Below are positions 11,260-24,639 of a stretch of DNA of 64,000 nucleotides, in pieces. The notes beneath the pieces are model-generated. The model ran no database searches, was not told where the DNA came from, and saw only the letters and a list, made by a program, of their open reading frames with translations. Source of the stretch: Atherix ibis (taxonomy: Eukaryota; Arthropoda; Insecta; Diptera; Athericidae); NCBI GenBank assembly GCA_958298945.1, contig OY282606.1:91271696-91335695 (forward strand), read 5' to 3'. The first letter of the stretch is position 1. Every line of letters starts with the position of its first letter. Position numbers and translations under genes: made by a program.

Positions 11260-14200
11260 TTAATAACGATTTTGTTAATAAGATAACAGTCAATTGATGG
11301 CATTGATAACAGAATATAAATATCAATAGACCTAATTGTCGTACATAAAACTTGGTGATTTCGTAAGATCAAAATGATTTGTTGAGGTTATTTATTCAAA
11401 AGCAAATTAAGCGTGCCAAATGATAATAAGTGGAAGATTTTCTTTTCCTTTCAGCTGTATTTTAACCTAATCAAAGGTAAGTTATATTCAAAGTCAAAGT
11501 CAAAACAATCAATTAATTTATTGTATATGCAAATTGGAGTTTGGCCCAAATTAACTTTATCAAAAAAAAAATATACTTCAGCTGTTGTTTGCAGAGAGTT
11601 TTATTATTATGGCCGCTCATGTTTTTACCATTTTCATGATCATAGTAAAGGTTTGACAATTTTGTGGCCAATGTACAATATAAATATTCCCATGAAACTT
11701 GCTATAATTAAATTCCATTTCAAAACTATTTAGAGAATTTTTTCTTCTTATTCGAAATCTATTATTTGGTATTGAATACATAAAATACTATTAAGAAGAG
11801 ATACTCTTCATTTTGAGTAGTTCCATTCGAACAAGGTATGACTGGGCATAGTTTACAAAGAAAAGTAAAATCTAGTAAAATGTTTACATGTTATTACAAA
11901 GAAAAATTGTTTTTATTTTATTTCATTAGTTTTCGTTCCTTATTGGAGTCAATTAATATCCAATTGTTGATCTTAAAAGCTTATTCATTAAAAAATATGC
12001 AGGAAATATTTTACAAACAAAAATTTAGTAATGTGTAATAGAAAAAAAGCAATTAGAATAAAAGCTTTTGTTAATTTTGTTTCTTTTTTTTTTATTTTAT
12101 TGAAGAAAATTATGTAACATAATTTTTGGTTCTTTAAAAAATAATGAATTATAATTAATGAGAATCCAGTTTTTTTACTTACAAGTTTATATTATTATTA
12201 TTATTTTGACTATCACGTAATTTTTAATTTTAAGCCGTCATAATTTGTTTTTTATTAAATTCAATTTTATTGGATTACTAGTATTTTATTGATCGATAAA
12301 TATAAATTTTGAAATTACTGCTATGTTTAGTCATAATTGACAGAATTGAAATATTTTATTATTAATCGTGTTTTTTTTTCTCAAATTCTTTATCAAAATG
12401 TAAGATATTTTTGTAAATTTTTATTATTACTTTGTAAATACAATTTTATTTTACATCACATTATATAATATATTATTGCAGTGATAAAATATATACATAT
12501 TTATTAATTTTACTAATATTTACAACTATCACTTAAAGAAAATCTTTTGAAAATATATTTAAAATTTACCAGAAATAGCATGCATCCATTAGTACTAAAG
12601 AGTTATCTAATTTGTGTTTCGGAAAGTAAAGTTTATCATATAGTTAAAATTTTGCCATTATGCATGAATTATATTTTTACTAAAATGTGCAATTTTCTTA
12701 CCGTTTTATTGAAACCATATATATTATAGAATAAAAACTTTACGTTAAGGCTAAAAATATTTGGTTGTTATAAGGCCATATCGCTCAAAATTGAGCGTAA
12801 TGGACCTCCTTCTTCATTTTCAAAGAAATACTACTAAGTTACTTTTTGGAAACATAATGGCCTATTCATATTATTTATAGATTTTCAGATCTACAGAAAA
12901 TATGGAAATTTTGCTAATTGACGGAGATTTTGTTCGAAAAAGCAAGAAATGTGGCTACGATGGAATCATGACTTTGGAGAACCTTTTTATAATATTGTAT
13001 TTCCGTATTTGTTTGTTTATTTAATAATTTATAATATAAATTGGCAAGCTAAATGCTAAATAAATGTTATGCTAAATAATATAATTGTTAATAAATATTA
13101 AATTATAAGATTGTATTTTCCAAACTATAAAAAATATATTTATTTTCATATTTCAAAAATTCTTAAAACCATTCTACGAGTATTGTGAAGTTACTAATGA
13201 TTACTTTTGGAAAGGTTATAAATAAAATTATCATACAATGGGATTATAGTGAGAATAGATAAGACCATGTAATTTTTTAGATCTTCCTTAATACTAATAC
13301 GGACTTTGAAGAGAAGCATCTGCAATTTTACGAAGGATTTTTGAATTGAGGTGAAACTTAAGTGTTTAAGTAAGTAGGTCCAAATGGGCTTTAGTACTGT
13401 ATTGTCGACTAAAAAACTTGATAATAAAAAGAAAAAGAAATTTCTTACTCAAAATAGTATATTCAAAATTGTAGAATGTAAAAAGTAGTAGTTCTCGATA
13501 GGCTATTAAACCTTACAAATGTTTTAAAAATTACCCAGAATAAGTTTTTGAAAACTACATGGCATTATGTGAAGATATGTATATTGCACTATTGTTTGTA
13601 TAGTGATGTTACTGTCACTAAATTGATTTCATTATAAATTATCTGATTTTGTATTTTTGACAAAAATAACAAACACACATACAGTTGATTGGATTTGACC
13701 AAATAGTTTAGATGCATTGTAATTAGAACACACCATCCATATAGCATGTATCAAATTAGATCATTGATATTTCATGTTAGAACAGTTTGATATGCATCTT
13801 AGAGTAAAATCAGATTAATTATTATTTATCAATAAATAATAAAATCTTTCCAAATATTTCCATATCAATAATTTTAAATAATATTCTTATGACCAGATCC
13901 GATGATTTGTTTATTCTTTAGTTTTTTTTTCAAAATTTTATATTAATATAAGAACTTTGGTTTTCTCCAAACGTTTTATCGTAGTAGTTTTGCAAATTTA
14001 TGATTTCCAATTCATTAATTTGCATATATTTTATAAAAAATTTATATATTAATATGTAAAAATATATTATGAAATTTTTTTTCAAAATACATTTTAAAAT
14101 CGTATGCTTTCACGAGACAGTTTCTGAACAAGGAATTTCCTGGTACATTTTTTCATAGTGAAAAGTTTGTTAAAATAGTTTCGTTCACTCTGAATACTTT

Positions 14201-16080
14201 AAACCAAAAATTTAACACTTATTAACAAAATATGTGTTCCTTAATAATTTTTATTAGATACGAGTTACTTTAGAAATAAATAACAATTAACTAAGGTCTA
14301 AATACTCAAAAGTAAGATCTAAATTACTGATTTATTCATGAATTTTCAGCCATAATATAATTTTATACTACTAAAAAAAAAGCGAAATAATCAAAATACA
14401 TATTAAAAAAAAATACTTAAAGAAGAAGTACCTGACATTTAGATGAATATGCCTGTACTGAAATATTGAAAATCTTTCAATTTTATCTCTAATTTAGGAA
14501 CTTTGAATAAATGAATTCAGTTGGTTTTTTTTGTTGTACAAATCAATAATATAATTGGGGCATTATAGATATTCAAACAAGACAACGAATATATGTTTTT
14601 TATTTCTGTTGATTTTAAATTGATTTTATAGAGGAAAGGAAGATTGCAAGGAAATAATATTAGCATTAGTATTTTTTTTCTATTTCATTCATTTATTTGG
14701 TAATCAAAATTTTTTACCATGTAGATTTTATCACCGAAGGCAAATCATTGATTAGTTTTCATTGTTCATGATTCAGCAAATTTTCATTACATTTAGAAGA
14801 GGTTGCCATAAAGTATTAGTGTTAAAAGTTGTACTGTAGTTGATTTGGGACTATGAATATGAATTTAGTATCTCAAATATGTGGTACTGTACAGATAAAC
14901 GGCTATTTTAAAACGGTTTTTGTAACTATTGATAAAGTCTGAATATCTGTTGATATAAAAAATTTTATCGTTTAAAACCAACAAAAAATAGTAAAAGAAA
15001 TAAAATTTCTAAATTATTGTAATCGATTTTACTAACGTATTTCTCTTTTGTTTTATTTTTTATTTCTTTTTGTCATAATTAATCAATTTATTGGGATCAT
15101 AATTGGTCAATTATCGAATTGGAGAATACTGATCATAGGCAATAATTTCAATTTACAGTTCAAAACATGTAGACATACTTATACTATTAAGAGCCAAATT
15201 AGGTACATTCATTAATGGAACCATGACCTATTCACTTTTTTTCCCCAACAGTATAGAAATTATTTTCCTTTCGTCAAGTGCCTATCGATCATTAGATTGA
15301 AATTCGATCGATTATTATTTTTTGTGGTTATTTATTTTGGCACATCATGTACTATTATTAAGATTTACGACCATATACATATATGACTACTATACATTTT
15401 GAACTGCAACTGAAATGATTTATAATAAATGCAAAAAGAAAAAAAATTGCGAATTTAAGAGCACCGAAAAAAGTCAAGTGAAATATAGTTATTCGATTTC
15501 ACAACTTTTTTAAATTTTTTTTAAAAATATTTTTAATATAATTTTTAAATACATTTATGTAGTTGTTTTTTATTTGATAAATTTTAGAGTATATTTTTTT
15601 GTGATTTATTATAATTAATATTGAAAATTTAAATGATTTGTACCTAAACTATTTTTTTTCCCTTCAAAAATAATATTATTTTTACTATTGTCTTAATGGC
15701 TTTTCTTTTTGCACATTCTCAATAAAGCTTAAGATGATTTCTGCCAAATAAAATAAATAATTTTAAAGCCTCTTAAACAAGAATTTTAAATAAATAGTAA
15801 ACAAAAAATTGTATCAGCTACTTTAGTTCGAAAATATACACATATGCCTACGCAAATTATGATCTGTAAAATATTCGGAAGATTTAAAGTTTTCTATTGG
15901 AAGTCCACTTCACCACTTCATAGCTTTCAAAAGAATAAGTAAATATACTTTTTGGTACTTTGATTTATAACGGTAAAATTAAAAATCAATTAGGAAACTT
16001 TGACCACTTAAAATAAATAACATAGTTTTGTTTGCTAAATTCTTTTTGGGCTTCCCCTCTACATGTTTATACGTTTGTCC
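11260..16080. other. Long AT-rich gene-free stretch
   Basis: Nothing coding could be supported. Features limited to T-runs, a short (TTA)n run near 12190-12206 and a TACGAGTA octamer at 13175-13182. Confidence 0.5.
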
Positions 16081-16159
16081 CTCCTAAACGTGTCATACAA
16101 GTTTTAACATCGAAAGAGCACAATAAGTTAAGTTGCATTTTGAAGTGCCCAACTAAAAA

Positions 16160-16700
16160 TTGGACGGCAAGATTTGTAGCAAGGATGTGCTTTGTCTAAA
16201 GCTTGGTGAATCTATGAATCTGATTTATGAAAATATTTTCAACGAGGTTCGAGAAGAATTGGAAAAGGAACCTCGTTCAGGGATGACTTCAAGATCGAAA
16301 ACTGATAAAAGTGTAGAACTTCTCAAGGGCTGCTTTATAAAAGAAACTATTTTTTGTTATAGAGAATTCCTTGAAAGGCTTAGAAAAAGTGTTCTTCCGG
16401 TCTACCATGACAACGCACATTGTTATAAGTCTATCTCAATTAACAAGTTTTTATCAAAAAAAGGAATGGATCCTTTTCATCTGATCTAAGTTTGTGTCAC
16501 TTTTTCTTAACTTATCTCCAGGATGAAAAACAATTCTAACCCAATTGCTAGTGTCGAAAACAAGGAAAGGAATGTAGCCGAAGACCTAAAGGCCATTCTA
16601 GTTGAACCCCTTTCAACATTGCTACGAATGGTGAAAGCAACACCTCCACCGATGTTTAGCTGCTAAAGGGAATTATTTTTAAGGCGATAATATTAATTTA
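16160..16700 (+). pseudogene. Internally deleted mariner transposase remnant
   Basis: Plus-strand fragments match a mariner with large internal deletions. EKEPRSGMTSRSKTDKSVE corresponds to the linker after the helix-turn-helix. VLPVYHDNAHCYKSISINKF is the second catalytic Asp block, with the Asp in HDN. Past several stops, a C-terminus like CLAAKGNYF-stop-GDNIN precedes AT-rich sequence near 16700. No convincing terminal inverted repeats were found. The same C-terminal signature recurs at 36.4 kb, so both belong to one family. Confidence 0.65.
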
Positions 16701-16789
16701 TAAAAACATAAATAAATTGTTCAACAAAAAAAATCCAGTCTCATTTATTTTCTGCCAAATTGTCGTTTATTGACAAGAAAGAATCTGAA

Positions 16790-17030
16790 CATATTCTTGA
16801 TGTACCATAGATCTTCGATAGCATCTGGCATGCTTAAATCTATGAAAACTCAGAAGCATTCATCCTCTTACTTATTATCTTATACTTAAATCCTATCTGG
16901 TAATATAAATTTATAAAGGCCAAGAATATTCTGATATTACCTATATTAAAGCTGGCATCCCTCAGGGATGCCATTTTTTTAAAAATACTTCAGATATCTC
17001 TCCCATCAAGCAGTCTCATTACTTTCTTCG
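16790..17030 (+). pseudogene. Jockey-type reverse transcriptase fragment
   Basis: Plus-strand reading contains YLILKSYL and then SDITYIKAGIPQGC, matching the RT block usually written IKAGVPQGS. A weaker match (IWHACLNL) to the WHDGLL block lies just upstream. The YADD block is absent. This is a short, broken LINE fragment. Confidence 0.6.
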
Positions 17031-18039
17031 CACACATCGTATTTTTGAATTTATGAGTACGTTCGATTTTTTTTAAATTGAACGTTCAATCCGTATGGTA
17101 AGTCCCAAAAGAATTTTTTAACGGAATAATCATTGAAATTTTGACGAAGATATTTAAAAACAAACAAATTAATTTTCGACATCTTATACAAAACGGTTTG
17201 TTTTTTTTAAAATAAATTTTATCTAGGCCAATAAATACTTAACTATTTTATAATGATATAATCCTTGTGGAAAAAATTGGTTGATTAAATTGCAATTAAA
17301 TTGTTGCTTAAATTGCAATTGCTTTATTTAAAGAAGTTCAGCTAATAAATTAATATTAATAAACTGTTAAAACTGAATATTTGCTTCAGAAATTTATATC
17401 AGTTTCAATAAAAAAGAATTTCCTGAAAAATAATTTGTCTAAATTAATTTACTCAAATTTAATTTCCGTACCCATGCTCTATAAAAATCAATAAAAACCA
17501 AATTGATTAGACTCCAAATAATCTGATTTATGAATAGGAAATTTTTTTTGCAGAGTATTTAAATATTTTGAATGTCCTTGAGAACAATTTTTTTGTAATT
17601 TAAATATAATGCGTTCATCCTGTTAACTTATGTATGCAATTTTGTCTTGACTTCTATTCAAATACTTCCTCATATAATATAAAAAAAAACAAATATTTTA
17701 TAACTTTGGACACCCACGTTTACATTGATAAATTTCGAAATCCACTCAGTTTTTTTTCTAATTGAATAAATGTATTGAAAAAAATATTTCTTTTTAATAC
17801 TAATTTTTTTATTGTATTACGAGTATATAAGATTTTTTACTGATTTGTTAAGTTTTTATAAATGAATTTGCAATCAAATTTATTTGTTTTCAGTAGGTGG
17901 TGGAGTCGTTTTGAATAATTTTTCAAAAGTGAAAAAATTATACATTTTTGGAAATAGTGATCTTTTTAACTAATCAATGTATTATAAAAAAGTGATTATA
18001 AAAGAAGTTTCTTAGTAAATTTTTTTGCAAGAAAATTGG

Positions 18040-18400
18040 AATGATATGGTAAGCGATCATGAAACTTTTTATAACGAGAAGCAGTTAGTTCACGTACAAA
18101 GGGAAATTGGAGTTCACAATATATGACAGTGCTACGAATCTAAAAAGGGATACGCACAATTTAACGAAGTATTTTTGACTTAATGGATTGGATACGACGA
18201 ATCGGAAGGCTTGGTAGAAGTCTAGAGATTTGTTCCATAAGTCCATATAGGTTCCAGTACTGTGTTAATTTTCTGTCAGTTGTAAGCTTTGAACGTGAGT
18301 CTAACAGTCTAAGTAGACTGTTCTTTTCAAGTCGCTTGAGTTTCGTATGTGGGTACCAGTTCAATTGGTTATCCATAATGTAGCCTAAATAGCGCCCTTA
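18040..18400 (-). pseudogene. C-terminal part of a jockey-like reverse transcriptase
   Basis: Minus-strand reading gives DNQLNWYPHTKLKRLEKNSL, LRLLDSRSKLTTDRKLTQY and LYGLMEQ, then SKILR before a stop. This follows the thumb region of jockey-like RTs (LTWHPHIKLKR, KLTLYK, TYGIQIWG, FQSKILR). Farther on, FPFVRELTASRYKKFH resembles the extreme C-terminus. An internal deletion lies around the TYGIQIWG block. No catalytic block is present. Confidence 0.7.
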
Positions 18401-18539
18401 CTTTTTTTGTAGAATTATGCTATCATTAAGGTTCATGTGAGGGCATAATTTACTACAAAGAGTAAAATTTATGTGAATATTGTTTTTCTAGTTTACCTTT
18501 GCTTTTCACTTCGAGAAGCTGCTTTGGAGTTCGAGGATA

Positions 18540-20190
18540 TAGTTTTATAAAATATTATACAGGATAGATAATATCTTTTAGTAAATTTCAAACTTTTATT
18601 AGTAAATACGTTATTTTTGTGCATAGTATTTTTTTTTTGCAAAAACAAAACCGAATATTTCATAAATAAAATAATTAAATTTAAAATCTGATGAAAATTA
18701 ACTAAACATTAATTTAATATCTATAATTATGTAAATATTTAATTAGAAAAATCAAGTTAATCTAACTTCATTAACCTTTCAATTTTAAGACGATTCTACG
18801 TATCTATTAAATTAAAAAAATTTTAATCAATTTTATTTGCAATATAAAAACTCTAATAAATTTGAATGGTAAAAAATAAAAAAAATCGCTTTTTTTCTAT
18901 AGTATTAAAAAAAAGCAAAATAAATAATTTTAAACATATCATTTTTTAAATTTTTTTTTTTTTTTGGTATAAATTTTAAGAAACTATGATAGTTTTACAG
19001 ATATTTGAGCAAAAAATTCATTTAATCTATATAAATTAAATATATTTACAAAAAAAGAACTAAATATTAATTTATATGCATCGAAATGCGGTATGAAAAA
19101 TATTTTTTACAGCAGATTTTGAAGGCTATATTCCCGTATAGCATAATTTCAGGACTCATATTTTAACTAATATTTTTCAATAAAAAATTAATTAATAAGC
19201 TCAAAAATTTGTGTTTTAAAAAAATCTATTTTTTTTTAATTTTGAGACACATTTAGAAGTAAAAATATATTAAAAAAAGTTAATATTTAAGTTCAGTTAC
19301 GAGTATTCGTAAAATCGAAAGTATTTTGATAAATATTTTATACAAACAAGAACTTATATTAACATAAATAAATATTTATAACTTGTTTATTATGATAATA
19401 AAATTATGATTATATTGATCAAGTTTATAATTTATATATTGTATAAAAATGAAATTTATACCATTAAAACTACACCATTTGAGTTCATTAGACTGAGTCA
19501 TTCAACAAGTTTTTTTCGTAATTTTGTTTAATAATGAAACTGAAAGATCTATATTAGTATTCCTTGATTGAGTAATGAAAGGTAGAATATGTTTTGATTA
19601 AAACTAATTAACCTTCAAAAATAATAGAAATTCATATAGAAATTTTCCAAAACAACTTTTATTTTGTTTTGATATGAGATATTTTTCCCGAAATTTCTAT
19701 TTATAAATTAAAAACTTGAATAAAATAATAGCTTCGATTTCAAAATATTAGTTTAATTGAATAATTATTCAAATAAAATTACTTATCTATAATTTGATCA
19801 AATAAAGTATTACAAAATATTTGTTATGTAAACAATTTAGAAAAATCTAAATATTTACTGAATCATGCTGCAAAAATTTGGTACTAACAACTTTATTTTA
19901 TAAATATAAGATTTTCAAATATAAAAACTAAAGAAAAAAATTAATGCTTAAATGTTTTAAATATTAAGTTGAAAGTTTTAATTCATGGTTATATTATACT
20001 TATTAAGATAATATTAAAAGAAATTCATACGTTTTTAAAATAAGAGATTTGCCATTTTACTAAACAGAACTATTAAGTACAAAAAAATTGTTAAAATATT
20101 TTGAAAGTAACTAATTTATTTTCCCTTTAATACTATGATAAAGGTATAAATTTCAATTTTTTGTTCTAGCAATAATAGGTCTTTAGAAAG
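18540..20190. other. AT-rich spacer, no gene seen
   Basis: Long A/T runs dominate. The only mark is a TACGAGTA octamer at 19298-19305. Confidence 0.5.
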
Positions 20191-20193
20191 ATA

Positions 20194-21118
20194 CGAGGGT
20201 TGTATGATTAATTCCTAACCCTCGGCAAGAAATTGAGCTGATAATATTAGAATAAAATTATTATTTTTAAATAGTAACTTTTTACAAGAATTCTGTTAAA
20301 TTTTCAACAATGGAAAAAATCAAATATCGACGGGTGATAAAATATTTGTTTCTGAAAAAGAAAACAAATAATAAGATGAAAGCGAAGCTCAAACAAGTTT
20401 ATGGCGATTCTTCACCTTCGTTATTGATTATAAAATATTGTACAGTTGAATTTACACCTCGAGTACAAGTGCATAATATAGCTAATATGGTATATCGTAC
20501 ATCTAAAAAAATGTATATGCAAAATCTTACATGAAATTTTGGGTATGAAAAAGCCGCGTTTGCTAACATCTGACCAAAAACGTATTCGTGCAACGTCTTT
20601 AATGGAGTATTTGAAAGCGTAACTGAAATAGATTTTTGCATCTATTTATACCTGTTGATAATATATGGATTTACTATTATACAGCAAAAACCAAATGACA
20701 GTCAATTTTACTAGTGAACGTATTCAAAAGAAGAGGAAAACGGTTCAATCACTAGGAAAGATTATAGAAAATTTTTTCTGGGATCAACAGGGTATAATCA
20801 ATTCATCGAGTATATTAAAAAAGGAGAAACGATAATAGGACGGATTTAGCCTCCACTGATTATTTCCAATTTTCGAATATGAAAAAAATTTCTTGGTGCA
20901 ATAAGACTTAGCTCAAATGATGTGGTGATTTCTGAAAATCACGCCTATTTTGAAGGGTTGAAAATATCGTATTTTTTTGGAGGGGATACAAAAGACATAA
21001 AAAAATGTTGGACTAAGCATATCGAGCTAAATGCGCTGTATATTGAAAACTAAAATGAATATAATATATAAAAATTTGGTTTTCTTGTTAAGGCCACGTA
21101 ATAAACATACAACCATCG
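20194..21118 (+). mobile_element. Shortened mariner element with intact ends
   Basis: It is flanked by TA at 20192-20193 and 21119-21120. The left end CGAGGGTTGTATGATTAATT and the right end, read on the minus strand, CGATGGTTGTATGTTTATTA are inverted repeats with three mismatches over 20 nt. The body is 925 bp, shorter than a full mariner of about 1.3 kb, and holds a decayed plus-strand transposase. Confidence 0.85.
20310..21052 (+). pseudogene. Mariner transposase, heavily decayed
   Basis: The start is well kept: MEKIKYRRVIKYLFLKKKTN then YGDSSPSL, matching the N-terminal helix-turn-helix of mariners that begin MEK-EYR. From about 20430 it is frameshifted. Short later matches are visible, such as a GFTIIQQKPNDSQ block corresponding to WIHHYTPETK-Q and a late YFQFSNMKK-like block after the third-Asp region. 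Catalytic residues cannot be aligned in one frame. It is non-functional. Confidence 0.75.
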
Positions 21119-21124
21119 TAATAT

Positions 21125-24100
21125 TGATTTTTAAAGTATATGTAAAAGTCTTCAAAATATATTAAAAAAGAAAAATTCCCTTTAAACATTTGTTTGAAAA
21201 TTTTACACATTAGTTAAAAATTTACATACTATTTACTAATTGTAATCATGTGCATTGGTTAAAATAATTTCAATGCAAAAACCCCCAAAATTTGGTTAAG
21301 ATATTTTTAATATTAAAATGGTAAAAGTCTTCTAAATGTACAAAAAATAATTGACAGTAGAATTTTTTTATATTAATACTCATTAATATTCATAATCAGC
21401 ATATTTATTGCAATTAAGATACTTATTGCATAAACAATTAGTTCAATTATTTATAATTAAATATCATATTTATAGTGTACTCTCGTACACTGTATAGTTT
21501 ATACTATATATTTAAAAAAACTGAAAAAAATCACAATATTTTTAGTTGTTAATATTGTTTTAAATAATTTCAACAAAACATAATTATTTTTAAACCAATT
21601 AACAATGCCATTATTATTTTACAATTTAAGATAAAATTAATTAGTATCTCTTTGATATAAAAATACTACAAGAAAATCAAATAAATTGCCCTAAAGCTCA
21701 ATGTAAAATTTGTTTGAAAAAAAATTTAATATAAAATGTAGGTTCATATTTATAGTTCATCTTGATTGTTGATTAGGTACAATTTTAATACGTTAAATCA
21801 AAATTATCGTTATTTTTAAGGTTCTTGTAACTAGGCAGAGGTCAACGTTTTTATAAAAGAAATAATAAACATGAAAAAATATTTAACCAAATAGTACCAA
21901 TTGAGTACGAAAATAAAATCATATAATATCTTGGAATATAATTGTTTATACGAATATTTATTTCTATTTCAATGGAAGGTTCAATGTTGTTTCTATTGAA
22001 TTTCTATTAAAATATTTTTGTATCATATTTTTCAAAACGATGCAGGTATAATGATGGAGTTTTGTAAAACAAACAATTTTAAAAATTTTGATTTTCTCAC
22101 AGGTTAATGGACGACTCTAGATGTGGTCATAATAAGCATAATTATAAATTTTCAATTTTCACTATTTGCTATATTTTATATTATACACTGCAAGATTTTT
22201 GTTTGTTTGTTGCAAAGTAGATATAATTTTACAACCCCGAAAATTCAATAAAAACTCTTTAATAACTAACAAACATAGTGTATTTTTGAGTAATTGTTAC
22301 TCTACGAATTTTTGAAATATACATAAATACATATGAACATATTTTGGAGGAACTTGTTGATCGACATGTATCTAACAATAAGATCTGAAAAGAAAAACCT
22401 CGAAAAAAAAACTCTCTTGGCAACGTGGTCGTTACAGTCAGTGTTCATTAGATTAGATGCATTTGATGTGAAGTTCAGATTTCATATAATTTGATTTGAA
22501 AACTTGATGGAGAGCGACAGATCAAAAACAATCTACGATTGCGTAAATGTCAGTGTTATGCAGAGCGTCCAAACTATTACACACTTTGTCCATATGGCCA
22601 CTTGGTGAAGGTTAACAATCAAATTACTAACTATTACGTAAGAGTTGTCCATAATTTTCTATTTATTTTATTTATCCAAAATACACATATATTCGATTAT
22701 CGATAGTATATCATTTATGTAATAATTTTCTTGTAGCTAATCTGATTCTGAGACTTTTTTCCAATTAAACAAAAATTTTTGTTTAATTTGAACAAAAACC
22801 AAATGCCTATATTAGAGAAATATTGTAGATAAATTTTTCCATGTCCATAAAAACTGAAATGAAACATTTCATAATATATATATATAATTTTAACACTAAT
22901 AGTTTTCACAAAAATATTAAATAAAATGCAAAAATTAAACAAAAATATTTTTCAACTATAATTTCATTACTCAAGATAGCTTTACTGCTGATGTTTCAAA
23001 ATTATGAATTTATAGTGGAAGAAGTATTTTTATGATAATTAGAATACAAAAATCTAGAGTACTTATTATTAAAAAGTAGTTATTGCAATGCAAAATAAAT
23101 AAAAATAAAAAAAATTACCATTTATATTGAAAATATCCTAAAATATAAGGGATTTCTTCTAATAAGAGCTCTTAAACTTGAAAATTGAATAAAAAAAGAA
23201 GAAAAATGTGAGGTATGACGGATAATTTTATGGCAGATTAAATAACATTTGGTGCGCCTTTATTTTTTTTTTAAATAACATCATTCAAATGGGCTGCACG
23301 ACTTCGTTTGCAGGAGGTTATCCGGGCGACCAGCTAACGTCAGCATGTCACAAAATATCAAGACTGTTAAAAAGCAGATATTGTCCAAGTCCATGACGCT
23401 AGCCTAATTTTCTAAGATTTGGTTAGTTTACACTATATGCTATTTAATGCATTTGTAGAGCAAAACACAAAAATCCCTATTGAAAAGCCCCTTATTTTGA
23501 GTCTATCTACAACTGGCAGTTGCTTTAGCGGTTTGAAAAATATTGCATATATTTCGGCGTTTTCGTATTAGAAACTTTTAAAGCTTAAATCTAATTTAAA
23601 GTTAATATCATAGATCAATGCATACTCATAGATGTTCCACACACAGAATGAAAATTTGTGAGTGAATTTGTCCCGGCTGTAGATAGTTCAAGATTACAGT
23701 GGTTACTTATATATTTTCGTATTCTGTATTGTTTCTTCAAACACCTTATATTATGTACACATTATCAAATTTCCTGTTTATACTTTATATAAGAAAAACG
23801 GGATCGTGACAATATGAAAGAGATAGATTAATAAATAAATTAACATATTAACTAATAAATTTTTAATCTAATTGCAATTAAAACCAACATTTAAATTAGT
23901 TACTTTAAAATAACTAATCCTTTTATAAATGTAACTAAAATTTGCTTAAAAAATTAGTGGCTATAAAATATAGTCAAAAACATGACCAATTTCTTAATTT
24001 TTTAAATCAGTGTTCATAATTTCAATGAGCAAGAATTTATGAAAATACAATTGCTATCAGAAATAAGTATTTTTTGGAATATTACTGAAATTAAACTGGT

Positions 24101-24220
24101 GTACAAAACTACATGTTTCTAATTTGAAATTTTGTAAAAAATTCCTAATTGACAATTTGGTAACATTGATCTTAAAATATATAAAATAAAAGTAATACGA
24201 ATTTCATAGTTTTAACTAAC
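21125..24220. other. AT-rich spacer, no gene seen
   Basis: No supported gene. The block 23280-23400 is richer in G and C but its translations were not recognised. A short inverted repeat surrounds gtgtactctcgtacac near 21476. Confidence 0.45.
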
Positions 24221-24224
24221 CGTT

Positions 24225-24304
24225 AATGAGCCTTCTAACACTAATTCATGTTACTCGTACTCTAAAATGAGTAAAAGGTTAACATAAATACTAGAAGGCC
24301 CATT
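24225..24304. repeat. 80-bp foldback (imperfect palindrome)
   Basis: The left arm, beginning AATGAGCCTTCTAACACT and ending ATTCATGTTA, is mirrored by 24280-24304, which reads AATGGGCCTTCTAGTATT...TATGTTA on the minus strand. A TACTCGTA octamer sits in the loop at 24252-24259. Confidence 0.75.
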
Positions 24305-24450
24305 GAGTAGTCACCGCAATAGTTTCTATAATATTCAATTAAATTCACATTACTTAAAGTTGGTAGTTAATACAAGTGGTGTCCTATAAAATGATACAGT
24401 AACGACGGAATTGAGCTAGGACTCCCTAAATTTTTTTAAAATCCCATTTT

Positions 24451-24580
24451 GCATAGCTTTGTAAGTCACTGCAAGTGCAGAAAATATCGGGTTTCTATGG
24501 AATACAGAAATATGAGAGATTATCTTTTATTGTATAATTTTTTTGGTCAGTGTAATTACAGTGACTTACAAAACTAAGCA
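24451..24580. repeat. 130-bp inverted-repeat element
   Basis: The 21-nt arms 24451-24471 (GCATAGCTTTGTAAGTCACTG) and 24560-24580 match in inverted orientation at 19 positions. The size and A/T-rich core suit a MITE, but no convincing target duplication was seen. Confidence 0.65.
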
Positions 24581-24639
24581 GTTAGAAATTAAAAAAAAAA
24601 AATTACTCGTTTTTGCGAGAATATAGTCTAATACACGTA

